From the NCBI GenBank assembly GCA_002838945.1, contig PGXB01000008.1, positions 40,024 through 104,023 of the forward strand: 64,000 nucleotides of DNA, read 5' to 3'. This DNA comes from a candidate division Zixibacteria bacterium HGW-Zixibacteria-1 (GTDB taxonomy: Bacteria > Zixibacteria > MSB-5A5 > GN15 > PGXB01). Under the pieces are notes generated by a model. It was not told the DNA's origin. It ran no database searches and saw only the letters and a list, made by a program, of their open reading frames with translations. How positions within the stretch are numbered: position 1 is the first letter of the stretch; each line of letters opens with the position of its first letter. This document shows, in pieces, positions 32,915-42,397 of the stretch. The translations under genes and the position numbers were made by a program.

Positions 32915-35085
32915 CGTCCCGGAAAAAAAATAAAAGCGGCAAAACGCCTGAAGGCCGAACCGCCGTAAAAAAGACTGCTCAAAAGACCCTTTCGGTTAAG
33001 ACAGAGCTGCCTTTCGATGCGGAAAAACTGTCGCAATTGTCGTTTGAAAAGAGTCGTGACTCTATTTTCTGGATAGGCCCCAATGCCCGTTTTTTATACG
33101 TGAACGATGCCGCCTGCAAAAATCTCGGTTATACTCGTAAGCAGTTATTGGGGATGGCTGTCTTTGACATTGATCCCAATTTTGATGAAAAAGTCTGGAC
33201 GGATCATTGGGAAAAACTGAAAAAAGCGACCATGCTGACCCTTGAAAGTACCCATAAGCGCAAGGATGGTACTGTTTTTCCGGTCGAGATTACGATTAAT
33301 TACCTCGAGTTTAATGACCGCCAGTACAATTGTGCCCATGCTCGGGATATCACCCATCGTCGAATGGCCGAAAGCGCTTTGAAGGAAAGTGAGGAAAAAT
33401 TTCGATTGCTTTCCGAGCAGGGCATTCTTGCGATCGTTATCATTCAGGATGGGCTGATAAAATTCGCCAACCAGGCCATCTCGGAGTTGACCGAGTATTC
33501 TATTGAGGAAATGATGAGCTGGGGCAAGAACGAATTCGGGAAAACAGTTCATCCCGATGATCGACCCTTTGTAATGGACCAGGCGGCCAGAAAACAGAGA
33601 GGCGAGACCGATGTCGTCAATCACTATTCATATCGGACGATTACCGAGTCGGGCAGGCAAAAATGGGTGGACCTGTATTCGAAGACGGTTATTTATGGCG
33701 GTAGAAATGCTGATTTTGTCTCCATGGTCGATATCACCCCGAGAAAAGAAGCCGATGATATTCTCAAAAAGGCGCATCACGAATTGGAATTTCTGGTCGA
33801 AGAGCGCACTGTCGAATTGACCGAATCCAACCGGCTCCTTAAACGAAGAATTTTCGATTTGTACACGATTTTCGAATTAAGCCGCAATTTCAATGCGGTT
33901 CTCAATTATGAGACTCTGCTCGATTCATTTGTCCTGACATCGCTGGGACAGATGGGAGCGGCCAAGGCCGCTTTGTACCTGCCGCGCCCCTACGAGCACA
34001 AGAATTTTTACATAGCAAGAGTAAAAGGCTCACCGCCCTTTCCCAGTGAAGAATTGACCATTCATCCGGACGGAGAATTCGGGAAGTACATAACCGCCTA
34101 CAATCGCCCGGTCTATATCAATGATATTTCGCGCAAACTGCAGACCGACGGCGAATTATTTTTCGTGAAATATTTCGAGAATGGTTTGGTGGTACCTTTG
34201 ATTTTTCAAACAAAGCTCCGCGGCGTGCTGATTATTTCCCAGAAAGAATCGGGCCAGAGATTTCAGGACGAAGATATCGAGTTTCTTTCGATTCTGGCGA
34301 ATCAGACGGCGGTTTCCATCGAAAACGCCCGGTTGTACGAGTCGGAGAAAGAGGCGATCGATAAGCTTCAGAAAACCCAGAGGCTTCTCCTGCAAACAGA
34401 GCGTCTGGCCGTGGCCGGCGAATTATCGGCCAAAATTGCGCATGAAGTAAACAATCCTCTTGGAATTATAAAAAATTATCTCCAGCTTCTTGAACGTCAG
34501 AACCAATCACCCGAAAAAAACACTGAGTATATTAATATTGTCGGTCAGGAGATAGACAGAATTGCCATGATTGTGCGCCAGTTATTGAATATTAACCGGC
34601 CGATGCGAATCAAGTTTGTCAGAACAAATTTGTATCAGATTATGAAGGAAGTGCTGTCGTTAATGAATCGCCAATTGGAAAATGCCAATATAAAAACCAT
34701 CATGGAAGTCCAGGAACCTCTTCCTGAAGTCATGGCCTGGCCCGATGGAATTAAGCAGGTTTTTATGAACCTGCTGTTGAATTCCAGGGATGCCATGCCG
34801 AACGGGGGCGAAGTCTTCATCCGGATTTCGCATGAGACGCATAAGGTCCAGGTGCTGCTGGAGGATACCGGGTGCGGCATTGATGCCAAGCATATTCCGC
34901 ATATTTTCGAGCCGTTCTATTCGACCAAGGAGGGCGGCGGTTCGGGCCTGGGGCTTTCGGTCAGCCGCGGAATCATTACCAACCACAGCGGAACAATCGA
35001 GTTTTTCAATGGCAAAAAGGGCGGCTGCTTCAAGATAGTCCTGCCGATCGACCAGGAGGAGGGTGATTATGAGTGGCGCATCTGA
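32911..35085 (+). CDS. Soluble PAS-PAS-GAF histidine kinase
   Basis: 724 residues, no membrane segment. Basic N-terminal 30 residues, PAS 1 (about 48-150, FLYVNDAACKNLGYTRKQL), PAS 2 (about 162-280, FANQAISELTEYSIEEM), a coiled-coil linker, GAF (about 320-475, ending FLSILANQTAVSIENARL), then HisKA with SAKIAHEVNNPLGIIKNYLQ (phospho-His in AHEVNNP, the NtrB-like H-box) and HATPase with NLLLNSRDAM, EDTGCGI and GSGLGLSVS. NtrB-type H-box plus a downstream NtrC-type regulator suggests it feeds a sigma-54 activator. Overlaps the following gene by 17 bases. Confidence 0.9.
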   Translation: MTSRKKNKSGKTPEGRTAVKKTAQKTLSVKTELPFDAEKLSQLSFEKSRDSIFWIGPNARFLYVNDAACKNLGYTRKQLLGMAVFDIDPNFDEKVWTDHWEKLKKATMLTLESTHKRKDGTVFPVEITINYLEFNDRQYNCAHARDITHRRMAESALKESEEKFRLLSEQGILAIVIIQDGLIKFANQAISELTEYSIEEMMSWGKNEFGKTVHPDDRPFVMDQAARKQRGETDVVNHYSYRTITESGRQKWVDLYSKTVIYGGRNADFVSMVDITPRKEADDILKKAHHELEFLVEERTVELTESNRLLKRRIFDLYTIFELSRNFNAVLNYETLLDSFVLTSLGQMGAAKAALYLPRPYEHKNFYIARVKGSPPFPSEELTIHPDGEFGKYITAYNRPVYINDISRKLQTDGELFFVKYFENGLVVPLIFQTKLRGVLIISQKESGQRFQDEDIEFLSILANQTAVSIENARLYESEKEAIDKLQKTQRLLLQTERLAVAGELSAKIAHEVNNPLGIIKNYLQLLERQNQSPEKNTEYINIVGQEIDRIAMIVRQLLNINRPMRIKFVRTNLYQIMKEVLSLMNRQLENANIKTIMEVQEPLPEVMAWPDGIKQVFMNLLLNSRDAMPNGGEVFIRISHETHKVQVLLEDTGCGIDAKHIPHIFEPFYSTKEGGGSGLGLSVSRGIITNHSGTIEFFNGKKGGCFKIVLPIDQEEGDYEWRI

Positions 35086-37201
35086 GAAAATCCTTGTCGT
35101 CGATGATGAAGCGCGCATGTGCGATTCGTTGTTTGAGCTTTTCTCCAACAGCGGCCATGCCGTGACCACCACTCAGTCATCAAGCAAAGCCATAAAATTA
35201 ATCAAGAGTAAACCTTTTGATTTGATCGTCACCGATATAAAAATGCCGGAGTATTCCGGTCTGGATATTCTTAAGGCCGCCAAAGAGGTCGATCCGGAAA
35301 TGATTGTCATTCTGATGACCGGCTACGCTTCATTGGAATCATCGCTTGACGCCATCAAGAACGGCGCCTTCGAATATCTTCTAAAGCCGGTGGAATTTTC
35401 GCAGCTCGAAATTTCAGTTCGGCGCGGACTGGAAATCAGGCAGGCAAATATTGACCGAAAAAAGCTTCTTGAGGAACTCAAGATTTCCAATATGAATCTT
35501 AATAACCGGCTCCAGGAAATCAACGCGCTCTATGAAGCGGGGCGCTCCCTGGCACACACCACCGAACTTGGCAGACTTCTCGAAAAGATTGTCCAATTGG
35601 CCGCCGGCGTCACCCAGGCCGAAATCGGATCACTGATGCTGATCAGTTCATACGATGATTGCCTGACTATAGAAGCGTCCATCGGTCTCGAGTCCAAACT
35701 TGCCGAAACCGTCCGGTTGCCGATCGGTTCTTCGATTGCCGGCCATGTCGCCCAGAATGGCGAACCGCTTATCATCAAAAATGTCGAAGAGGATGAGCGC
35801 TTCAAGCGGATCAACAAGGAACGATATTCGTCGGCGTCGCTGCTTTGTGTGCCCCTGAAAGTCTCGAATCGGGTTTTGGGCGTTATAAATATGGCCAATA
35901 AAAAAGACGGTCAGGTCTTCAGTAACCATGACCTCAAACTTCTGACGACCTTTGCCTCCCAGGCGGCAGTGGCAATTGATGATGCCCGACAATTCGAGGA
36001 TAACCTCCGCAAGCTGAAAGAGTTTTCTGTCCTGTTCGAGTTATCCCGGAAATTGTCCGCCGTCGGCTCGGTTTCAGCCATGCGGAACGCCGTCTTTGAA
36101 TATATGAAGAAATTAATGACGATTGATTTCGCGCTCTGGTTCGAATGGCAGCCGCTGTCCAACTGCCTTAAGCCGGTAGGGGCCACCGGGACCGGTATTC
36201 CCCTGACCGAAAGCGGCTCCATTAATCTTGACCTGATTAATGCCGATGAAGTTATCCTGGAAAATCTGGAACTGGAAAAACTCGATTTCGATAATGTCGA
36301 CGCTTTCTCTTCGATTCTGCGGGAAAAAATCAATAAATGCACGGCGTATCCAAAGCCGGGGCCGAATTTTACCGCCCTGCCGGTGATGCAGGAAGGTGTT
36401 CTCAAACATATTTTCTGCATCGGTTCGGGAAGTGATCGTCCTTATTCCAGCCAGGAGATTTCTCTGGCCCGGTTGATTATTTCCCAGGCATCCGGTTTAT
36501 ATGAAAGAGAAAAGGCGCTGTTAAACGCCACCCGCCTTCTGACTATGGGCAATATGATTTCCGAGATATCTCATGACCTTCGCAAGCCGTTGACCAATAT
36601 CAAAGGGTGGATCCAAATTCTAAGCGAGAAATGGCCCCAGGTTGCCAAAGATACCGCCTTCTATGGAATGGCCGAGGAAGAAATCCAGCGGCTCAACGAA
36701 CTGGTGACGGAACTTGTCGATTTTTCCAAACCGCATAAGTATGAAACCGAAATCAGGGACATTCGGGCGATAATCAAGCGGGCCGCCGAATTTGTCGGCC
36801 CCGAACTGAGGAAAAAACACATTTCGTTAAAAGAAGAATACGACGATTGCAATTACGAAATAGCCATGAACAAAAACCAGATTCTTGAGGTCTTCCTGAA
36901 TTTGTTCCTGAATTCCATCGATGCCATGAAAGACGGCGGCGTCCTGAAGGTAATCGGCAAAATCAGCCGACCTTCTTTTAAAAATAAAGACTATTTGACC
37001 GTCGTGGTCGCTGACACCGGTCATGGCATAAAACAAGAGAATCTCGCCAAAATCTTCGATAGATATTATACCACCAAAGAAACCGGCACCGGATTGGGCC
37101 TGGTAGTCGTGGAAAGGATTATTGCCGCTCATGGGGGCACGCTTGAAGTTAAGTCGGAATTTGGGCAGGGTACCGACTTTATCCTATATTTCCAAATTTA
37201 A
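35069..37201 (+). CDS. Hybrid receiver-GAF-GAF histidine kinase
   Basis: 710 residues. AGGAGG (35054-35059) lies nine bases before ATG 35069; GTG 35063 is less likely. Receiver domain first (KILVVDDEARMCDSLFELF, Asp in VTDIKMPEYSG, Lys in YLLKPVEF), then a coiled coil, GAF 1 (about 155-305, PIGSSIAGHVAQNGEPLII, FASQAAVAIDDAR), a second degenerate GAF (about 320-475), and an HisKA/HATPase kinase core (ISEISHDLRKPLTNIKGWI, NLFLNSIDAMKDGG, DTGHGI, GTGLGLVVVERI). The receiver-first layout lets it accept a phosphate from another kinase and relay it. Overlapping kinase genes and the NtrC-type gene 100 bases downstream point to one phosphorelay. Confidence 0.9.
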   Translation: MSGASEKILVVDDEARMCDSLFELFSNSGHAVTTTQSSSKAIKLIKSKPFDLIVTDIKMPEYSGLDILKAAKEVDPEMIVILMTGYASLESSLDAIKNGAFEYLLKPVEFSQLEISVRRGLEIRQANIDRKKLLEELKISNMNLNNRLQEINALYEAGRSLAHTTELGRLLEKIVQLAAGVTQAEIGSLMLISSYDDCLTIEASIGLESKLAETVRLPIGSSIAGHVAQNGEPLIIKNVEEDERFKRINKERYSSASLLCVPLKVSNRVLGVINMANKKDGQVFSNHDLKLLTTFASQAAVAIDDARQFEDNLRKLKEFSVLFELSRKLSAVGSVSAMRNAVFEYMKKLMTIDFALWFEWQPLSNCLKPVGATGTGIPLTESGSINLDLINADEVILENLELEKLDFDNVDAFSSILREKINKCTAYPKPGPNFTALPVMQEGVLKHIFCIGSGSDRPYSSQEISLARLIISQASGLYEREKALLNATRLLTMGNMISEISHDLRKPLTNIKGWIQILSEKWPQVAKDTAFYGMAEEEIQRLNELVTELVDFSKPHKYETEIRDIRAIIKRAAEFVGPELRKKHISLKEEYDDCNYEIAMNKNQILEVFLNLFLNSIDAMKDGGVLKVIGKISRPSFKNKDYLTVVVADTGHGIKQENLAKIFDRYYTTKETGTGLGLVVVERIIAAHGGTLEVKSEFGQGTDFILYFQI

Positions 37202-37204
37202 TAA

Positions 37205-37244
37205 TTGCAAAATATTGCAAAATTTAGCATAATATTTGCCAAAG
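37205..37244 (+). repeat. Tandem TTGCAAAAT-type repeats before the NtrC-type gene
   Basis: Two exact copies of TTGCAAAAT (37205-37213, 37215-37223) are followed by weaker copies TTAGCATAAT (37224-37233) and TTTGCCAAAG (37235-37244), all spaced about 10 bases, one helical turn. A further CTGCAAAAG occurs at 37286-37294, just before the start codon. The phasing suggests a cooperative protein-binding array. No clear promoter hexamers can be separated from it. Confidence 0.5.
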
Positions 37245-37303
37245 TCGGTTGATTTTTTATTTCCGATGACGATAAATATAAAAAACTGCAAAAGATTACA
37301 TAT

Positions 37304-38716
37304 ATGGCAAAAGAGAAAATAAAAGTTCTGATCATAGACGACGACCCGAAGGTCTCCTGGATTCTTACTGAAGGGTTGTCCTCCAACATGGAATTTGTCT
37401 CGGCGCGGGACGGTATTGAAGGCATTCAGATGGTCTCGACCGAAAAACCCGATCTGATTTTGCTCGATATAAAAATGCCCGGCATGAATGGTCTGGAAGT
37501 TCTGGAGAAGTTGAACAAGATGCCGAGCCGGCCGGAAGTTATAATGCTTTCAGGGCACGGCGAAACCAAAAATATCGTTCATTCCATGCATCTGGGGGCG
37601 GCGGAGTTTATCAACAAGCCGTTCGATGTCAAGGAAGTCGAAATTCACATTCAGGCCGTGATCGAGAAGAAGAAATTAAAGCTGGAAGTCAAGAGCCTGC
37701 GCACTGAATTGAAGTCACGAAGTCAGTATGATCAGTTTATAGGCGATTCGCCCAAAATGACCCAGGTTAAAAATATTATCGAGCAGGTGGCTGATTCGGA
37801 ACTGACCGTGCTTATCCGTGGCGAATCGGGCACCGGCAAGGAAATCGTCGGGCGGATGATGCACACCCTTTCGGGGCGTTCCGAGGAGCAGTTTACCAAA
37901 GTCAATTGTGCTGCGATTCCGCGTGACCTTCTTGAAGCCGAATTGTTCGGCTACGAGAAAGGCGCCTTTACCGGGGCGCATAAGACGAAACCGGGACGAT
38001 TCGAAGTCGCCAATAAAGGATCGATATTTCTGGATGAAATCGGCGATATGCCGATGGAACTGCAGTCAAAACTTCTTCAGGTTCTGGAGCAGCAGGAGTT
38101 TGTCCGGGTCGGCGGGATAAACAATATCCATGTCGATGTAAGGATTATTTGTGCCACCAATAAAAACCTTGAGGAAGCCATTCAAAGGCACCTATTCCGC
38201 GATGACCTTTTTTATCGGCTTAATGAAATAACCATTTACCTTCCGCCCTTACGCGACCGGAAAGAGGATATTTCGTTGCTGGTCAGGCACTTCCTCGATC
38301 GCTACAACGGCCTTTATAATAAAAATTATCCCGAATTGTCGCCCGAGGCTATGACCAGTCTGGGGAATTTTTCGTGGCCCGGCAATGTCCGGCAGTTGGA
38401 AAATCTAATCAAACAGGTTGTTGTCCGTGGTGATGAATCGATCATAAGCGATTTGCTTATGAACAGTGTCCCGGTGGCATCGACCGCTGCCGCTCCGGTT
38501 GGATTCGAAGAGGCTATACCCAATGACGAATCAGCCGGGTCATATTCGCTGAAAAAGCGGGTCGGGTGCGCCATTGCCAGGGAAGAGAAAAAGCTGATCA
38601 GCGAAGTATTAAATAAAACCAACTGGAACCGCAGAAAAGCTTCTGATCTGCTTGAAATCAGCTATCGGTCCCTGCTCTATAAAATCAAAGAATATAATCT
38701 AAATAGCAGTAAATAA
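37304..38716 (+). CDS. NtrC-family sigma-54-dependent response regulator
   Basis: 470 residues. Receiver (VLIIDDDPKVSWIL, Asp in LLDIKMPG, Lys in INKPFD), AAA+ activator domain with Walker A GESGTGKEIVGRMMH, sigma-54 contact loop GAFTGAHKTKPGRFE, Walker B IFLDEIGDMP and R-finger region (FRDDLFYRLNEITIYLPPLR), and C-terminal Fis-type helix-turn-helix (NRRKASDLLEISYRSLLYKI). All catalytic features are intact. It lies after the two kinases and likely completes their pathway. A sigma-54-like promoter is present at 20342-20357. No ribosome-binding site is obvious before ATG 37304. Confidence 0.93.
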   Translation: MAKEKIKVLIIDDDPKVSWILTEGLSSNMEFVSARDGIEGIQMVSTEKPDLILLDIKMPGMNGLEVLEKLNKMPSRPEVIMLSGHGETKNIVHSMHLGAAEFINKPFDVKEVEIHIQAVIEKKKLKLEVKSLRTELKSRSQYDQFIGDSPKMTQVKNIIEQVADSELTVLIRGESGTGKEIVGRMMHTLSGRSEEQFTKVNCAAIPRDLLEAELFGYEKGAFTGAHKTKPGRFEVANKGSIFLDEIGDMPMELQSKLLQVLEQQEFVRVGGINNIHVDVRIICATNKNLEEAIQRHLFRDDLFYRLNEITIYLPPLRDRKEDISLLVRHFLDRYNGLYNKNYPELSPEAMTSLGNFSWPGNVRQLENLIKQVVVRGDESIISDLLMNSVPVASTAAAPVGFEEAIPNDESAGSYSLKKRVGCAIAREEKKLISEVLNKTNWNRRKASDLLEISYRSLLYKIKEYNLNSSK

Positions 38717-38947
38717 TGCTATTCTAGTGTGACCGATTTTTATCATCTTTGATAATATATTTCATCTATTCCGCAATCAGTTGCATACTGTTTGATTGTG
38801 GATAACTTTATATAGATAATGTTATCCAGTTTGTGAACATGCCTTGGCTTCCCGGGCTTTGAATTATGGCCATTGGCAGCCTCAAATAGTCATTATTATC
38901 GCAAATAAAATGTTTTACTGACATGTTTATTCCACGCGGAATAGAAA
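38717..38947. promoter_or_regulatory. Leader region with a 6-bp palindrome before the GGDEF-like gene
   Basis: Noncoding, 231 bases, A/T-rich. Holds the palindrome TATTCC-N4-GGAATA (38928-38943), which reaches to within four bases of the possible TTG start at 38948. It resembles an operator; the cognate regulator is unknown. Confidence 0.4.
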
Positions 38948-39463
38948 TTGCTTCATAATGAAGAGAACAAAAGTATTAAACAAAGATTGATATATAACAG
39001 GCTCATGGATAACTTAGTTAACGGAAGAAAAAAATGTGGTAGTTTTGCCGGTTTGATCAATTATGAATTGAAGCGGGCTGAGCGTTATCGCATTTTTCTG
39101 TCGTTAGTCGTTTTGAATGTCGGACCGATATTGGAACTCGGTGGTAATGGCCTGCTTAGCAAAGAACCGGAAAAAGAGAAATTTCTTGGCGACTTGCGGG
39201 AAACGCTGAAAGGCACGATCCGTGATGTTGACCTGCTATCCGGGCATACTGGCTTCAAAATCGGCCTTTTACTGCCGGAAACGCCTCGTCAGGGGGCGGA
39301 AGCGGCTGCCAGACGAATTTCGGAGCTTGTTTATGGCTTTTGCAGCGATTATTTCAAGAAACCGGCTGATTATTTGGTGCCTGTAGAGATATCATCCTTC
39401 CCGGATGCTTCGGGCGCCCGTTCGATTGCAAGTTATATTGAGGATTTTGAGACAATAAACTAA
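38948..39463 (+). CDS. Degenerate GGDEF-domain protein
   Basis: Up to 171 residues. The body follows the diguanylate cyclase fold: NYELKRAERYRIFLSLVVLN (first helix and strand), DVDLLSGHTGFKIGLLLPET (where a real cyclase has R-x-G-G-D/E-E-F), then AAARRISELVYG. The GG(D/E)EF active-site motif is replaced by SGHTGFKI, so it is unlikely to make cyclic di-GMP; it may bind nucleotide or a partner. Start uncertain: TTG 38948 as drawn, or ATG 39005 (MDNLVNGRK), which would put the upstream palindrome in the leader. Placed after the kinase/NtrC block and closed by a strong terminator. Confidence 0.7.
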   Translation: MLHNEENKSIKQRLIYNRLMDNLVNGRKKCGSFAGLINYELKRAERYRIFLSLVVLNVGPILELGGNGLLSKEPEKEKFLGDLRETLKGTIRDVDLLSGHTGFKIGLLLPETPRQGAEAAARRISELVYGFCSDYFKKPADYLVPVEISSFPDASGARSIASYIEDFETIN

Positions 39464-39493
39464 AAAAACCCCGTTTTCATAGTTTCCTGATTA

Positions 39494-39521
39494 ATGGCCG
39501 CACGGGGCGGCCATTTTTTTT
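39494..39521 (+). terminator. Intrinsic terminator after the GGDEF-like gene
   Basis: Stem ATGGCCGC (39494-39501) and GCGGCCAT (39507-39514) with a five-base loop, followed by eight T in total including the stem end. Convergent with the valS terminator next to it. Confidence 0.88.
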
Positions 39522-39531
39522 GCAAAAAAAC

Positions 39532-39552
39532 AGAGGCGCCATTGGCGCCTCT
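39532..39552 (-). terminator. Intrinsic terminator of valS
   Basis: Nine-bp perfect stem AGAGGCGCC (39532-39540) and GGCGCCTCT (39544-39552), three-base loop; on the minus strand it is followed by G and seven T. It lies 25 bases beyond the valS stop. Confidence 0.88.
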
Positions 39553-39577
39553 ATTTCTAATATATACCCGATAGTTG

Positions 39578-42250
39578 TTACCAGCCCATGAGCTGTTCCA
39601 GATTGGCGTTAAGTTTTTCAACGCGCTCTTCGATGTCGGTCTTTTTACCCTTTTCCTTGTCAACGATGTCAGGCGGGGCATTTTTCAGAAAGTCGGAATT
39701 GGCCAGCTTCTTGGACAATTTCTCCAATTGATTCTTAAGGTTGGACAGTTCTTTCTCAAGCCGTTTTTTCTCGGCTTCGATATCGATTAATCCCTCAAGC
39801 GGGACAAAAATTTCCGCGCCGGAAATAATCCCCGAAGCCGAAAGCCCCGGTTTCTTGATGTTTTCGCCGATATACAGCTTTTCGATCTTGGCCAGCGACC
39901 GGAAATAGTCCTGGTATGTCTCCAGAAGCTTGCCCATTTCCTTGTCGGTAATACGGATGTGCAGATCCGACCGCTTTCCCGGAGGAACATTCATTTCGGC
40001 CCGGATCGATCTTACCGCATTAACCACCGACTGGATCGATTCGAATGATGTTTCCAGAACCTCATTTTTAAATCCTGATGTTGCCTCCGGCCAGGGGCCA
40101 AAAGTCAGGGTTTCTTCTTTGCCGGGGAAAAATTCCCTTAGCCTGGAATTGATCTCTTCGGTGGCAAAGGGAATAAATGGATGCAAAAGTCGTATTATTT
40201 TATCAAGAACGTAAAAGGCTACGTTAAGCGATTCTTTTCGAATCGGCTGTCCCGGCTGATCCGGTTTAATCAATTCGATATACCATGAACAGAAGTCATT
40301 CCAGGTAAAGCTGTACAGGTTCTTGGCCGCTGCCGAAAGCTTGAATTCAGCCATATACTTATTGGTCGTTTCGATGGTCCGCTCCAGCCGGGAGAGTATC
40401 CATTTATCGACCAGGATTAAATCACCGCCAGGAGTCTTGCTTATATCAGGTTTTTCATCACCGGTTCGCATCATCACAAATCGTGACGCCTGGAACAATT
40501 TATTGACAAAATTGCGGCCGACTTCAAAGGTGTTTTTTGAAATCCAGGGATCCTGCCCGTCGGGGGTGGCCAGCACCAGTGATATGCGCAGGGCATCAGC
40601 GCCGTACTGATCGATGATCTCCAGCGGGTCGATGCCGTTACCGAGCGATTTCGACATTTTAATCCCGTTGGCGTCACGAACGGTACCATGGATATAAACA
40701 TCACTGAAGGGAATCTTGCCCATAAACTCATATCCGGCCATGACCATTCGAGCCACCCAGAGGAAGATAATTTCCGAGGCGGTGACCAGAACCCGGGTCG
40801 GATAAAAATATTCCAACAGGGGATCCTTATTGGGCCAGCCGAACGTCGAGAAGGGCCAGAGCCATGACGAGAACCAGGTATCGAGAACATCTTCATCCTG
40901 CATAATTTCCGACCCGCCGCATTTGGGGCATTTTTCGGGCATCGATTCGGCCACAATTTCCTCACCGCATTCGCAATAGTAAACCGGAATACGGTGTCCC
41001 CACCAAAGCTGCCGCGAAATACACCAGTCCTTGATATTTTCCATCCAGTGCAAGTATGTCTTTGACCAGTAATCGGGATGAAATTTCAATTCACCTTTTT
41101 GGGCCGCCTCGATAGCCGGTTTGGCCAGCGGCGCCATTTTGACGAACCACTGATCGGACAGATATGGCTCTATTTCCTGATGACAGCGGTAACAGGTGCC
41201 GACTGCAAGATCATACTTGTCGATTTTTTCCAGAAGGCTTTTTTTATCAAGTTCCTTAACCAGCTGTTTACGGGCCTCGTAACGATCCAGCCCCTTGAAT
41301 TTACCCGCATTGGCGTTCAGGGTGCCGTCGTTGTTCAGAATATTTATTTCTTCCAGATCATGACGCTGGCCGATTTCGAAGTCATTCGGATCATGGGCCG
41401 GTGTAATTTTCACGACACCGGTGCCGAATTCCGGATCGACATAGTTGTCGGCGATAATCGGCAGCTCACGCTCGAGAATCGGCAGAATCGCCGTTTTGCC
41501 GACAAATTTCTTAAACCGGGCATCTTTGGGGTTCACCGCCAAAGCAGTATCGCCAAGCATCGTTTCCGGGCGGGTAGTGGCCACGGTCAGGAACTGGTCG
41601 GAACCCTTGATCTTATATTTAACATACCAGAGACTACCCTGCTTGCTTTCATGCTCAACTTCGTCATCGGACAGCGAGGTCTGACATGACGGGCACCAGT
41701 TCACGATCCGGTGACCGCGATAGATCAAACCTTTATCATGCAGATGAATGAAAACTTTGAGCACCGCTCGCGACAGCGACTCATCGATGGTAAACCGGGT
41801 TCTATCCCAGTCGCAGGAGCAGCCGATCTTCTTGAGCTGGTTTAATATATAATCTTTATTCCGGTAAGCCAGTTCGGTGGTCCGCTCCAGGAATTTTTCC
41901 CGTCCCAACTCGCGCCGGGTCGTCCCTTCCTTCTTGAGTTGTTTTTCCACGATAACCTGGGTGGCGATTCCGGCATGATCGGCACCGGGAACCCACTCAG
42001 CTTCAAATCCGGACATCCGTTTTTGCCGAATAAGGATATCCTGAATAGTATTATTCAGGGCATGCCCCAGGTGCAAAATATCCGTAACATTCGGCGGCGG
42101 AATAACTATTGAATAAGGCTCTTTGTCCTTGTTGACTTCGCCTCTAAAATAACCGGCCTTGAGCCAGCGATCATAAATCTGGTTCTCGACCGTCTTGGGA
42201 TCGTACGGCTGGGCCTTGGAATTATCGTTCTTTTTCGTTTCTATACTCAT
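39578..42250 (-). CDS. valS: Valyl-tRNA synthetase
   Basis: 890 residues, class Ia synthetase. HIGH motif as HLGHALNNTIQD near residue 62, KMSKS as GIKMSKSLGNGIDP, an editing domain (ATTRPETMLGDTALAV), a zinc-site pair (CPSCQTS and CPKCGGSEI), and a C-terminal coiled coil (KRLEKELSNLKNQLEKLSKK) that is characteristic of ValRS and separates it from IleRS/LeuRS. GAGAGGA lies upstream of ATG 42250. Confidence 0.97.
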   Translation of the reverse strand: MSIETKKNDNSKAQPYDPKTVENQIYDRWLKAGYFRGEVNKDKEPYSIVIPPPNVTDILHLGHALNNTIQDILIRQKRMSGFEAEWVPGADHAGIATQVIVEKQLKKEGTTRRELGREKFLERTTELAYRNKDYILNQLKKIGCSCDWDRTRFTIDESLSRAVLKVFIHLHDKGLIYRGHRIVNWCPSCQTSLSDDEVEHESKQGSLWYVKYKIKGSDQFLTVATTRPETMLGDTALAVNPKDARFKKFVGKTAILPILERELPIIADNYVDPEFGTGVVKITPAHDPNDFEIGQRHDLEEINILNNDGTLNANAGKFKGLDRYEARKQLVKELDKKSLLEKIDKYDLAVGTCYRCHQEIEPYLSDQWFVKMAPLAKPAIEAAQKGELKFHPDYWSKTYLHWMENIKDWCISRQLWWGHRIPVYYCECGEEIVAESMPEKCPKCGGSEIMQDEDVLDTWFSSWLWPFSTFGWPNKDPLLEYFYPTRVLVTASEIIFLWVARMVMAGYEFMGKIPFSDVYIHGTVRDANGIKMSKSLGNGIDPLEIIDQYGADALRISLVLATPDGQDPWISKNTFEVGRNFVNKLFQASRFVMMRTGDEKPDISKTPGGDLILVDKWILSRLERTIETTNKYMAEFKLSAAAKNLYSFTWNDFCSWYIELIKPDQPGQPIRKESLNVAFYVLDKIIRLLHPFIPFATEEINSRLREFFPGKEETLTFGPWPEATSGFKNEVLETSFESIQSVVNAVRSIRAEMNVPPGKRSDLHIRITDKEMGKLLETYQDYFRSLAKIEKLYIGENIKKPGLSASGIISGAEIFVPLEGLIDIEAEKKRLEKELSNLKNQLEKLSKKLANSDFLKNAPPDIVDKEKGKKTDIEERVEKLNANLEQLMGW

Positions 42251-42271
42251 TTTGTCCTCTCAAGAAAGGCA

Positions 42272-42300
42272 AAAATACCTTAGACAATACGTTTTGTCAA
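42272..42300 (-). promoter_or_regulatory. valS promoter
   Basis: On the minus strand TTGACA (42295-42300), 17 bases, TATTTT (42272-42277), giving a very short leader (about 15 bases) before the start codon. An inverted repeat GACAA-N6-TTGTC (42283-42298) overlaps the -35 and could be an operator. Confidence 0.65.
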
Positions 42301-42397
42301 GCCAAGGATATTTTTAAAACCCTTTATTTCCGGACCTTGTTTCAGTATTATAGGTTAATATCGACACAAAAGGTGATTTGGAAAGGAAAAATCGAAA

